Positions 8,300-15,337 of a stretch of DNA of 64,000 bases are shown piece by piece. The stretch spans positions 186,001-250,000 of the forward strand of contig NZ_QJKD01000001.1 of assembly GCF_003201875.1 (NCBI RefSeq), in the 5' to 3' direction. The stretch's first letter is position 1, and each line of letters begins with the position of its first letter. Below the pieces are notes generated by a model. The model had not been told where the DNA came from, searched no databases, and saw nothing but the letters and a program-made list of their open reading frames with translations. This DNA is from Hungatella effluvii. Its GTDB lineage: Bacteria; Bacillota; Clostridia; Lachnospirales; Lachnospiraceae. The position numbers and the translations under genes were made by a program.

Positions 8300-9751
8300 T
8301 CAGTCCAAATCATAAATCTCTTCCTTCAGGCATCTGCATCCTTCCACCAGATACTTTGGCCGTTCATCCTCATGTACCGTTGAAACCATTACCTGCGCCA
8401 GAATGAGATTCTTCACATTCCGGATATCCAGATGAGTGGTCCGGCTCCAATCCGGATAATAGTTTTCACTTACTTCGGCTTCCGTTTTGCCTGTATCCGT
8501 CCAGATATCCGATTTATTACCCGCTGCATAGCTGGTCTTATTCTTTGACTTATGGTCCGCCTTATACTCTGTCTTAGACTCCGCCTTATAGTCCGGTACC
8601 TCCGGATATCTCTCCGGAATCTCATCCAGCCGGACTCCTCCGATCGCCGTATAATCAATGTTCTGGAACACCAGATTTTCAATCGGATGATCCTTATTCG
8701 CATCCACCCGGATTCCTCCGAATTCCGGTCTCCCCATAACATCGTCCTGGAAACGGTAATGAATCTTTTCCATTTCTTCATCGTCCCTTGCAATCAGCCC
8801 GGAAATGGTTATCCTCCTAAGCGTTCCGATTTCCGGCATTTCCTTCAGTTCCACGGAAGACCCAATCTCCTGCATGCGCTTGTTCAGCAGAATGAAGACT
8901 GGCCTGCTCACATTGTGCATGGTGTTTCCCAGAATACAGATATCCGAGATATTTCCGCCCTCGGTGCACTCGATCTTAATTCCCTCCCGCCATACATTCT
9001 GGAAGGTACAGCCGGAAACCGTCACATTTCTGATATCCCCGATGGATTTGAGGCCAATCCGGATTCCCGCACAGATGGAGGTAAAATGACAGTCCGATAT
9101 GTGGACATTTTCCACGGGATACTCCCTGCTGCCCGCCTGAAGGCAGAGATTGTCATCCGTACCGGATATCCTGCACCGCGCCACAAAGACATTTCTGCAT
9201 CCATCGAAATCGAGGCCGTCTCCATTGTATCTCTTATCGTTGCAGATCTCCAAATCTTCCACCCAGATATTTTCACTATCCAGAAATGCGGTTGTCCATG
9301 CGGCGGACTGATAGAGCTTTATCCCCTTCAGCTTCACATCGCGGCATCTCAGGAAACGAATCATCATGGGGCGGTAAATGCTTCCCTCATTCGGAAAGCA
9401 TTCCGCATTTCCGTCGATGATCCCTTCCCCCATAATTCCGAAATTCTCCGCCTCCTCCGCGTAGATGAAACAGCGGTCCATGTCATGCTCGTTGACATAG
9501 CGGTTGTAATGAGTGTCCGTCCCGTACGCGGCAATGGAACCGCTTGCTGTCAGCTTTGCCGACGCCGTCACGATCAAATAGACGCCCGACTTCATATACA
9601 AAGTCCCGGAGATGAATTCGCCTTTCTCCAGCAGAACGTACCCACCGCCCTCCTGGCTGCACCGATCGATTGCCGCCTGAATCGCTTCCGTGTCCAGACT
9701 CTTTCCGTCCCCCGCTGCGCCAAAATCTTTTACTAAATAAAATGTTTCCAT
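8300..9751 (-). CDS. Glycoside hydrolase family 28 (polygalacturonase-like)
   Basis: This right-handed beta-helix enzyme of 483 aa would hydrolyse galacturonan or related pectic linkages. The N-terminus VKDFGAAGDGKSLDTEAIQA is the family opening. Active-site Asp motifs are visible as NGDGLDFDGCRN and SGTDDNLC (about residues 187-212). The usual catalytic-site His (GHG motif) is replaced in TSICAGIRIGLKS, and RIK is replaced by GIKIEC. A Lys/Ser-rich insertion with repeated KxESKTEY/KADHKSKNKTSY-like units lies at about residues 385-415. No signal peptide is present, suggesting an intracellular oligogalacturonide enzyme. GAAGGAGAG precedes the start by 7 nt. It is divergent from the esterase gene, with the shared T-rich motif between them. 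Confidence 0.85.
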   Translation of the reverse strand: METFYLVKDFGAAGDGKSLDTEAIQAAIDRCSQEGGGYVLLEKGEFISGTLYMKSGVYLIVTASAKLTASGSIAAYGTDTHYNRYVNEHDMDRCFIYAEEAENFGIMGEGIIDGNAECFPNEGSIYRPMMIRFLRCRDVKLKGIKLYQSAAWTTAFLDSENIWVEDLEICNDKRYNGDGLDFDGCRNVFVARCRISGTDDNLCLQAGSREYPVENVHISDCHFTSICAGIRIGLKSIGDIRNVTVSGCTFQNVWREGIKIECTEGGNISDICILGNTMHNVSRPVFILLNKRMQEIGSSVELKEMPEIGTLRRITISGLIARDDEEMEKIHYRFQDDVMGRPEFGGIRVDANKDHPIENLVFQNIDYTAIGGVRLDEIPERYPEVPDYKAESKTEYKADHKSKNKTSYAAGNKSDIWTDTGKTEAEVSENYYPDWSRTTHLDIRNVKNLILAQVMVSTVHEDERPKYLVEGCRCLKEEIYDLD

Positions 9752-9823
9752 ATTATCTCTCCTTCGACTATCTTCTCTCTTTTTTAATCATTATAAGCCG
9801 TATCCTGAAAATTTGAATGCCGC

Positions 9824-9944
9824 TTTTTTTAGGTTTCCATGCACATTTTTCAGGAATCTGTCTGTTTCTTTCTATTACAAAAACTAATCCCGGCAGCAAT
9901 CCCCTGTTTTTATACTTTCAGGCTCCCGAATCTTCTTTTATAAT
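9824..9944. promoter_or_regulatory. T-rich tandem half-site motif and -10 box (GH28/esterase)
   Basis: Half-sites TTTTTTAGGTTTCC and ATTTTTCAGGAATC occur about 22 bp apart at 9824-9858 between divergent GH28 and esterase genes. A TATAAT at 9939-9944 lies upstream of the plus-strand gene with a poor -35, as expected for an activator-dependent promoter. The functional assignment is inference. Confidence 0.45.
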
Positions 9945-9990
9945 GATAATGGCAGCACGAATACCATGATTATGAAAGCGGGGTATCATT

Positions 9991-11088
9991 ATGACTTACT
10001 CTTATAAACAATTTTTTCGGCAGATCTATGAATCCGCCCCTCCCAAATACGCCTGCACCGCACCGGATGCCGCTTCCTTTCTAATCTGGAAGGACAAATC
10101 CAGAGACCATCTCCAGGAATTACTCGGCCTTTCACGTCTGGAGCAGTTTATTGCCGATTCTGCTCCGTACAGCAGGGAAGCAGAGCTTTTAAGTACCTTT
10201 CAGGAGGACGGATATACCCGGTATAAACTGAAAATACAGACACTGCCGGATGTTTTCATGCCTTTTTACATGCTGGTTCCAGACGGACTTTCGGATTCCC
10301 GGCCTCGTAAGACCATGATCGCTATCCCGGCCCACGGTGCCAGCAAGGAAAGTGTGGCCGGCGTTCTCACCGCTCCCGGAGTCAGGGAAAAGCTGGCGTC
10401 CGATCCCAAGGAGAGTTACGGCCTTCAGCTGGTCAAAATGGGCTATACCGTATTCTGCCCCGATCCCCCGGGATATGGGGAACGCTTAGAGCCGGTCTCC
10501 ATGGAGGATCGTACCTTCCTCGGCGATGTCTTACCGAATCCTCTTGGCTCTTCCTGTAAAAATCTGACCATGACCGCGGAAGCCCTGGGACTCACCTTTG
10601 CCGGACTCGCCCTGTGGGATCTGATGCGGCTCGTCGATTATACAGAGACACTTCCCACGGTCGATTCGGAGAGACTTGGCTGCTGCGGCTTTTCCGGGGG
10701 CGGTCTCTATTCCATGTGGCTTGCCGCCATGGACGACCGAATCCGCCTTGCAGTGATCAGCGGGTACTTACACAGTGCAAAAGAAAGTATACTGGAAACC
10801 CATTTATGCCCCTGCAATTTCGTTCCCGGACTGTGGCGTGATTTCGATCTGTGTGACATCGCCTCTCTCATCGCTCCCCGGCCCGCGTTCTTTGAAAATG
10901 GACTCCAGGATGTGCTGAACGGGCCAAAAGGCATTGATGATCCCATCAGCCAATTCCACAAAATCCAGAGAATCTACTCCCTGTTCGGCAAAGCCGGCCA
11001 TGTGCGTCACCGCACCTTCGACGGACCGCATATGTGGTATGGACTGGGATACGATTTCATAGACGAATACCTTTCATCTTCTCTGTAG
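9991..11088 (+). CDS. Alpha/beta-hydrolase esterase (acetyl-xylan-esterase/dienelactone-hydrolase-like)
   Basis: This 365 aa serine hydrolase has a probable catalytic triad: Ser in CCGFSGGGLYSMW (about 230), an acidic residue after IAPRPAFFENGLQD (about 310) and His in FDGPHMWYG (about 350). The oxyanion region AIPAHGASK and PDPPGYGERLEP are typical of Abhydrolase_7-type proteins annotated as sugar or xylan esterases. No signal peptide is visible, so it is probably cytoplasmic deacetylation of imported oligosaccharides. It is alone on the plus strand between GH28 and the next transporter and ends in its own terminator. The ribosome site GCGGGG is modest. The acyl group removed is not known. 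Confidence 0.8.
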   Translation: MTYSYKQFFRQIYESAPPKYACTAPDAASFLIWKDKSRDHLQELLGLSRLEQFIADSAPYSREAELLSTFQEDGYTRYKLKIQTLPDVFMPFYMLVPDGLSDSRPRKTMIAIPAHGASKESVAGVLTAPGVREKLASDPKESYGLQLVKMGYTVFCPDPPGYGERLEPVSMEDRTFLGDVLPNPLGSSCKNLTMTAEALGLTFAGLALWDLMRLVDYTETLPTVDSERLGCCGFSGGGLYSMWLAAMDDRIRLAVISGYLHSAKESILETHLCPCNFVPGLWRDFDLCDIASLIAPRPAFFENGLQDVLNGPKGIDDPISQFHKIQRIYSLFGKAGHVRHRTFDGPHMWYGLGYDFIDEYLSSSL

Positions 11089-11094
11089 TAAAAT

Positions 11095-11150
11095 GGCGGG
11101 AACGTTAAACCGGACCATGATTGATTGTCCACTTTTCGCTCCCGCCTTTT
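11095..11150 (+). terminator. Terminator of the esterase gene
   Basis: GGCGGGAACG (11095-11104) pairs with CGCTCCCGCC (11137-11146), with an inner GGAC/GTCC pair, followed by TTTTATCTGC and a later T7 run. It begins 6 nt after the esterase stop codon. Confidence 0.75.
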
Positions 11151-11255
11151 ATCTGCTTTTTTTCGGCTTGCCCGCCGGTCTTTTATCTGCCTTTTGGCTT
11201 ACTTCCCAGCCACTTTATCTGCCTTACAGGCTTACTTCCCAATCATTTTATCTGC
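11148..11255 (-). repeat. Four decayed ~33-bp tandem copies of the lipoprotein gene's 3' end
   Basis: On the minus strand GCAGATAAA recurs four times, with plus-strand positions 11247-11255, 11214-11222, 11182-11190 and 11148-11156 (spacings 33, 32 and 34). The first copy is inside the gene (ADKMIGK then stop). The second keeps TGGGAAGTAAGCC almost unchanged behind the stop, and the last two are increasingly degenerate. Confidence 0.8.
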
Positions 11256-12794
11256 TTCCGTCTGCATGAATTCCAGAATTTTATCAAGTCCTGCCGCCTT
11301 CTGACTCTCTATATACTTATTGACGGCCGCGTCTACATCATTGTTTTCCACAATGCCTGCCAGGAGCAGCTTGCCCTGCTCATCGTATAACTGGTCTCTC
11401 TGTGCCAGTTCTGTCTTGATGCTGCTGGTTCCAGGGTTAAATCCAGTCAACGGAGATACGACAAGGCTGTCCTTTTCGAGCCATTCCTTTTCCATTTCCA
11501 ATGCCTTTGGCGTTATTTTTCCTGATGGCTTATCAAACTGATCCCTAACAAATGGCCAACAGAACCAACCCAGGAATGTAGAATTCGCTGCATCCTGCCC
11601 TTCCGGAAACTGAATGGAACCATCTTCACCCTTCACATACGTTTCCCCTTCAATTCCATACATGAATAAATCATACGCATCCTCATCCGTGTTTAACAGT
11701 TCCAGCAACATCAGAAGACGCTCAGGATTGGCGGCGTTCTTATTAACGGCAAATGCATTATTCAACGGTGAATCATAGCGATACTTTCCATCTGGATAAA
11801 TTTCCGCGTATCCCAGTTCTGCATCCGGAATATTGAACACAACGCCCTGTACGGCATCCCCATAAAGCCCAACCTTTGCAAATGTCTTGCCGTTTTCAAA
11901 TAATTTTGTATCCGTTTCTGACAGTTCATTTTTAGATACAATTTCTTCGTTATACCACTTGTTCATCCAAGTGACAGCCTCTTTAAACATCGGAGTCTCT
12001 TCCACAGCCTCCAGCACTGGCTTCTCTGCGTTTAAGTCAAACGTCAGTGTATGATAATTCATGTTGTCCATTTCATATTTTGCATGGAGTATAGCCAGCA
12101 CATCGCTGTATGTATTGCCTCTCGGGAAACCTGATTCGAATATTGTAATATCCGGAACCTTTGCCTTAGCATCCGCCAGCATGGCATCCAGATCCTCGAT
12201 CGTCTCTAACTTCGAGGTATCAACTCCATACTTTTCCGCCAGATCTTTTCGGTAAAACAGTATGGCCTTGGAGCTCTTCTTTTTCGTCCACGGCATGGCC
12301 ACCAGCTGGCCGTCGATGCTGCATGCCGTCATGGATCCGTTTTCCTGATACGTCGAAAAGAGCGACGGCGCATACTGCTGCATAAGTTCATTTAACGGCA
12401 TCAGACCACCCTTGTTGGACATTTTATTATAGAGCATCCAGTCCGAAACATACATTCCGTCAAAATCATCTCCGCCTGCGACCAGGGAGGTCATCTTATC
12501 CTCATAATCGCCGAACGGCACGTAATTGAACTCGATCTTATCAATATTCAGTTTGTCTTTATAAGTTTCGCAAAATTTGTCCAGTACCTCCTCCTGCGCC
12601 TGATACTTATCGCTGCAGGACCACAGCTTCAGCGTCACTGGTTTTAACTCCGCGGGAGTCTCTCCCACCTCTGTCTTTGCCGCGGTGCTTCCCTGTGTCT
12701 CCTGTGTTTTGGACCCGCACCCCGCAAGTCCTGTCATGCACAGCGCAGCGGCCAGTGCAATCGATAATGCCTTTGTACCTGTTCTTTTTTTCAT
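11232..12794 (-). CDS. Extracellular sugar-binding lipoprotein, LipO/YtcQ type with DUF3502 C-terminus
   Basis: This is the substrate-binding component of the CUT1 importer, anchored outside the membrane (about 520 aa). The start is MKKRTGTKALS at 12794 (AAAAGGAGAG precedes; the longer upstream ORF has no ribosome site). The signal peptide ends in the lipobox LAGC. The mature N-terminus is Thr/Gln-rich. The C-terminal stretch LTGFNPGTSSIKTELAQRD is the DUF3502 signature found with LplB/LplC permeases. In transcription order it is third: LplB-like, LplC-like, then this gene, separated from the LplC gene by a long palindromic repeat. The 3' end is tandemly duplicated beyond the stop. Ligand unknown; LplABC-type systems commonly take oligo-uronides or other oligosaccharides. 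Confidence 0.9.
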   Translation of the reverse strand: MKKRTGTKALSIALAAALCMTGLAGCGSKTQETQGSTAAKTEVGETPAELKPVTLKLWSCSDKYQAQEEVLDKFCETYKDKLNIDKIEFNYVPFGDYEDKMTSLVAGGDDFDGMYVSDWMLYNKMSNKGGLMPLNELMQQYAPSLFSTYQENGSMTACSIDGQLVAMPWTKKKSSKAILFYRKDLAEKYGVDTSKLETIEDLDAMLADAKAKVPDITIFESGFPRGNTYSDVLAILHAKYEMDNMNYHTLTFDLNAEKPVLEAVEETPMFKEAVTWMNKWYNEEIVSKNELSETDTKLFENGKTFAKVGLYGDAVQGVVFNIPDAELGYAEIYPDGKYRYDSPLNNAFAVNKNAANPERLLMLLELLNTDEDAYDLFMYGIEGETYVKGEDGSIQFPEGQDAANSTFLGWFCWPFVRDQFDKPSGKITPKALEMEKEWLEKDSLVVSPLTGFNPGTSSIKTELAQRDQLYDEQGKLLLAGIVENNDVDAAVNKYIESQKAAGLDKILEFMQTEADKMIGK

Positions 12795-12884
12795 TGTAAC
12801 CTCTCTCCTTTTGATTATTATATATTTTTTTGTTGCGCATTGCAAAAACATCTGTATTATTTTGCAGTGATACCTCTGTCAGGG

Positions 12885-13166
12885 TTGCAGTTCACAGCCC
12901 GTTCGGTCTCTGCTTCCCGGTCTGTCCCGGCTGGCTTACGCGTAGTTTCCAGTGACTTTGCAGGGGATTAGCAATTCTTAACGCGCTGGATTTTTCGTTC
13001 AGGGGAAATTCCCACCTGTCTGAGCGCAGCGAGTTTGGGAATTTTCCCTGGTTTTTAGAAAAATTCTGCACGTTTAGAAGTGCTTATCCCCGAAACTTGA
13101 ACTGGAAAACGCGTAGGCCAGCCGGGACAGACCGGGAAGCAGAGACCGAACGGGCTGTGAACTGTA
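12885..13166. repeat. Long palindromic repeat 1 (variable stem, conserved loop, with insert)
   Basis: The left arm (12885-12951) and right arm (13102-13166) are inverse complements over about 62 of 67 positions and run from GCAGTTC to TTTCC. The loop contains TGACTTTGCAGGGG, then TTTTTAGAAAAATTCTGCAC and TTTAGAAGTGCTTATCCCC. The same loop, with different arms, is present at 50830-51019. An extra 84-nt block at about 12966-13049, itself with a GGGAAATTCCCA hairpin, is inserted in this loop. It starts 15 nt behind the LplC-like stop codon and lies between two cistrons of one operon. Confidence 0.9.
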
Positions 13167-13181
13167 ATCCGTCAGGTATTC

Positions 13182-14072
13182 TCACCCTTTTACAGCCCCT
13201 ACCATAATGCCTTTTACAAAATACTTCTGTACAAACGGATAGACCAGAATAATCGGACCGATGGTGGCGATACAGGTCGCCATCTTGATTCCCTCCGATG
13301 GTATGCTCCCCGCCGCCTGCGTGATCGCGTTGACATTGGAGGAGGAGCTTAAGAACTGAATATTGGAGGTGATCGTTCGCAGGAGCAGCTGCAGCGGCTG
13401 TAAATCCGTGTTGTCGATCAGCATGATCCCCAGCCACCAGTCATTCCAGTAGTTTAAGCTGATAAACAGGCTGATGGTGGCGATAACCGGTTTCGCCAGA
13501 GGCAGAATAATCTGGAAAAAGATCCGGTATTCCGACGCTCCGTCGATTTTCGCAGACTCCACCAGTTCCGCAGGAATGCTCCGGTAATAGTTTCTCGTCA
13601 GGAAAATATACCAGGCATTAGCCAGATACGGCAGAATCAGGGCCCATACGGAATCCTTCAGATGAAGCATATTCCGGCAGACGATAAACCACGGCACCAT
13701 TCCTCCATTGAACAGCATGGTAAACAAGACGAAGAAATTGAGAGCCCTGTGATACTTCACGCGGTCCTGGGAAATGGGGTATGCCGCCAGCGTAATCACC
13801 GCAACACTCAGAATCGTTCCCACCACAGTTACAAAAATTGAAATCTTATATCCATTTAAGATTCTTCCCGCGTCCGCCAGAAGGATCTTATACGCCGTAA
13901 AATCGATCCGCCTTGGAAACAGCGAGTATCCGTATGATATAATATCAGCTTCCGGCGTCAGTGAGCTGACCAGAACCAGCCAGAACGGCACGATACAGAT
14001 GAGTGCGCTGACCGCCAGCAGGATGCTGATGGGGAAATTTTTCCATGACAGCTTTTTTCCTTGTTTCATCAT
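13182..14072 (-). CDS. Carbohydrate ABC transporter permease, LplC/YtcP-like
   Basis: This membrane subunit (about 296 aa, six spans) ends in QKYFVKGIMVGAVKG. The EAA loop reads ESAKIDGASEYRIFFQIILP. GGGAGGAG lies 5-8 nt before two adjacent ATG codons (14072 and 14069), and either may be used. The 5' leader carries a hairpin directly joined to the ribosome site that is repeated before the lipoprotein gene at 25371. The gene follows the LplB-like permease and precedes the DUF3502 lipoprotein. The substrate is shared with these partners and is unknown. Confidence 0.92.
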   Translation of the reverse strand: MMKQGKKLSWKNFPISILLAVSALICIVPFWLVLVSSLTPEADIISYGYSLFPRRIDFTAYKILLADAGRILNGYKISIFVTVVGTILSVAVITLAAYPISQDRVKYHRALNFFVLFTMLFNGGMVPWFIVCRNMLHLKDSVWALILPYLANAWYIFLTRNYYRSIPAELVESAKIDGASEYRIFFQIILPLAKPVIATISLFISLNYWNDWWLGIMLIDNTDLQPLQLLLRTITSNIQFLSSSSNVNAITQAAGSIPSEGIKMATCIATIGPIILVYPFVQKYFVKGIMVGAVKG

Positions 14073-14083
14073 TTTCTCCTCCC

Positions 14084-14126
14084 TTGCTATGAGCACTTAG
14101 CGCCTGTCTTTTAGGCGCTTACGTGC
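14084..14126 (-). promoter_or_regulatory. Hairpin-plus-ribosome-site leader cassette, copy 1
   Basis: On the minus strand GCAC-GTA-AGCGCCT pairs with AGGCGCT-AA-GTGC, and CTCATAGCAAGGGAGGAG with the start codon follows. Copy 2 at 25384-25426 has the same flanks, length and spacing but other stem bases. It may stabilise the mRNA or control translation (inference). Confidence 0.55.
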
Positions 14127-14138
14127 GATGCATGTCAT

Positions 14139-14174
14139 CTCCACTTGGCGAGGTTTTCCACGAACCTAGTGGAG
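14139..14174. other. Intercistronic hairpin between the two permease genes
   Basis: CTCCACT (14139-14145) pairs with AGTGGAG (14168-14174), and an inner AGGTT pairs with AACCT. It starts 5 nt after the LplB-like stop codon. It has no T-run, so it is more likely a processing or stability element than a terminator. Confidence 0.55.
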
Positions 14175-14178
14175 TGAC

Positions 14179-15105
14179 TTAAAACAGTGCTCCGTCAGGA
14201 TTGTGCTTTCTTGCCAGACGGTTCATAAAAAGCAGGATTGCCGTGGACAGCACCGACTGGTAAAGCCCTGCGGCCGACGACATCCCCACGTCTCCATTGA
14301 GCCTTAAGTTACGGTAAATGAACGTATCCAGCACATCCGTGGTGGAATAGAGCTGCGCGTTATTTCCAATCATGGAGTAGAACATTCCGAAATCCGCGTT
14401 CATGATTTTGCCGCAGTTCAGCAGAAGAAGCGTAATTGCTGTCGGTGCCAGCAGCGGCAGGCTGATGCTCTTAATCTGCTGCCATCTCGATGCGCCGTCA
14501 ATCTTTGCCGCCTCATAGTACGTCGTATCAATACCGCCCAATGCCGCTATGTACATGATCATGCCGTACCCTGTCATCTTCCAGACACGGAACACCACCA
14601 GGATCACGACCCACATCTTCGGGTTCTCGTACCAGTTAATGGCCTCCATTCCAAACAATTTGAGCAGTGTATTCAGACTTCCGTGTTCATAGTTAAATAA
14701 GTTATAGGAAAACAATCCTACCACAATCCAGGAAATGAAATAGGGGAGAAAGATACCAAACTGCACGGCAGATTTAAATTTCTTCATCCTCAGTTCATTA
14801 AACATCAATGCAAATCCCAGTTCGAATACCAGTCCGAATACGATAAATAACAGATTCAGCAATATCGTATTCCATGTGGCCCTTGTCGCCGATCCCGACG
14901 AAAACAGATATTCAAAGTTTTTCGTCAGCGGTGAAATCCAGGGGCTTCCGAATATTCCGTCCGCAAAGTTAAAATCCTTAAACGCCGTTACCATGCCAAA
15001 CATAGGCAGATAATTAAACAGAATTAAAACCGCGGCGGCCGGAAGAAACATGCTGTACAGAGCCCTGTTCTTATAAAGTTCCTTAAAAAATCCCTTTCCT
15101 TTCAT
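14179..15105 (-). CDS. Carbohydrate ABC transporter permease, LplB-like
   Basis: This is the first gene of the second sugar importer operon (308 aa). Six membrane spans are visible. The coupling loop is EAAKIDGASRWQQIKSISLP, and MSSAAGLYQSVLS plus the C-terminal PDGALF are near-identical in pattern to the permease at 879-1796. AGGAG lies about 12 nt upstream. It is divergent from the membrane-bound AraC regulator (start 15338), which probably controls it. No ATPase is encoded nearby. Confidence 0.93.
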   Translation of the reverse strand: MKGKGFFKELYKNRALYSMFLPAAAVLILFNYLPMFGMVTAFKDFNFADGIFGSPWISPLTKNFEYLFSSGSATRATWNTILLNLLFIVFGLVFELGFALMFNELRMKKFKSAVQFGIFLPYFISWIVVGLFSYNLFNYEHGSLNTLLKLFGMEAINWYENPKMWVVILVVFRVWKMTGYGMIMYIAALGGIDTTYYEAAKIDGASRWQQIKSISLPLLAPTAITLLLLNCGKIMNADFGMFYSMIGNNAQLYSTTDVLDTFIYRNLRLNGDVGMSSAAGLYQSVLSTAILLFMNRLARKHNPDGALF

Positions 15106-15337
15106 ATCACTTTTCTACTCCTTTCCTGCTCCCTGCATGATTTCACTATACGCTCCCAGGCATGCCTCCGTAAACTGCGGATACTCCGTAATGGCTTCAA
15201 AAAGCGGGGTTTTCAGACTTTAAAATCTAACACTTTACTCTCATTTCCAAAGATCAGCCCTCCTGACGATTGATTCCAGGGCCGCTTTTCGCTATACTGA
15301 TAGCATAGAGAACTATTACGATTGGGGTAAAAGAGAT

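Noticed and set aside
8552..9736. 394-codon open frame on the plus strand
   Set aside because: It is the exact antisense of the GH28 gene; its composition follows the codon bias of the opposite strand.
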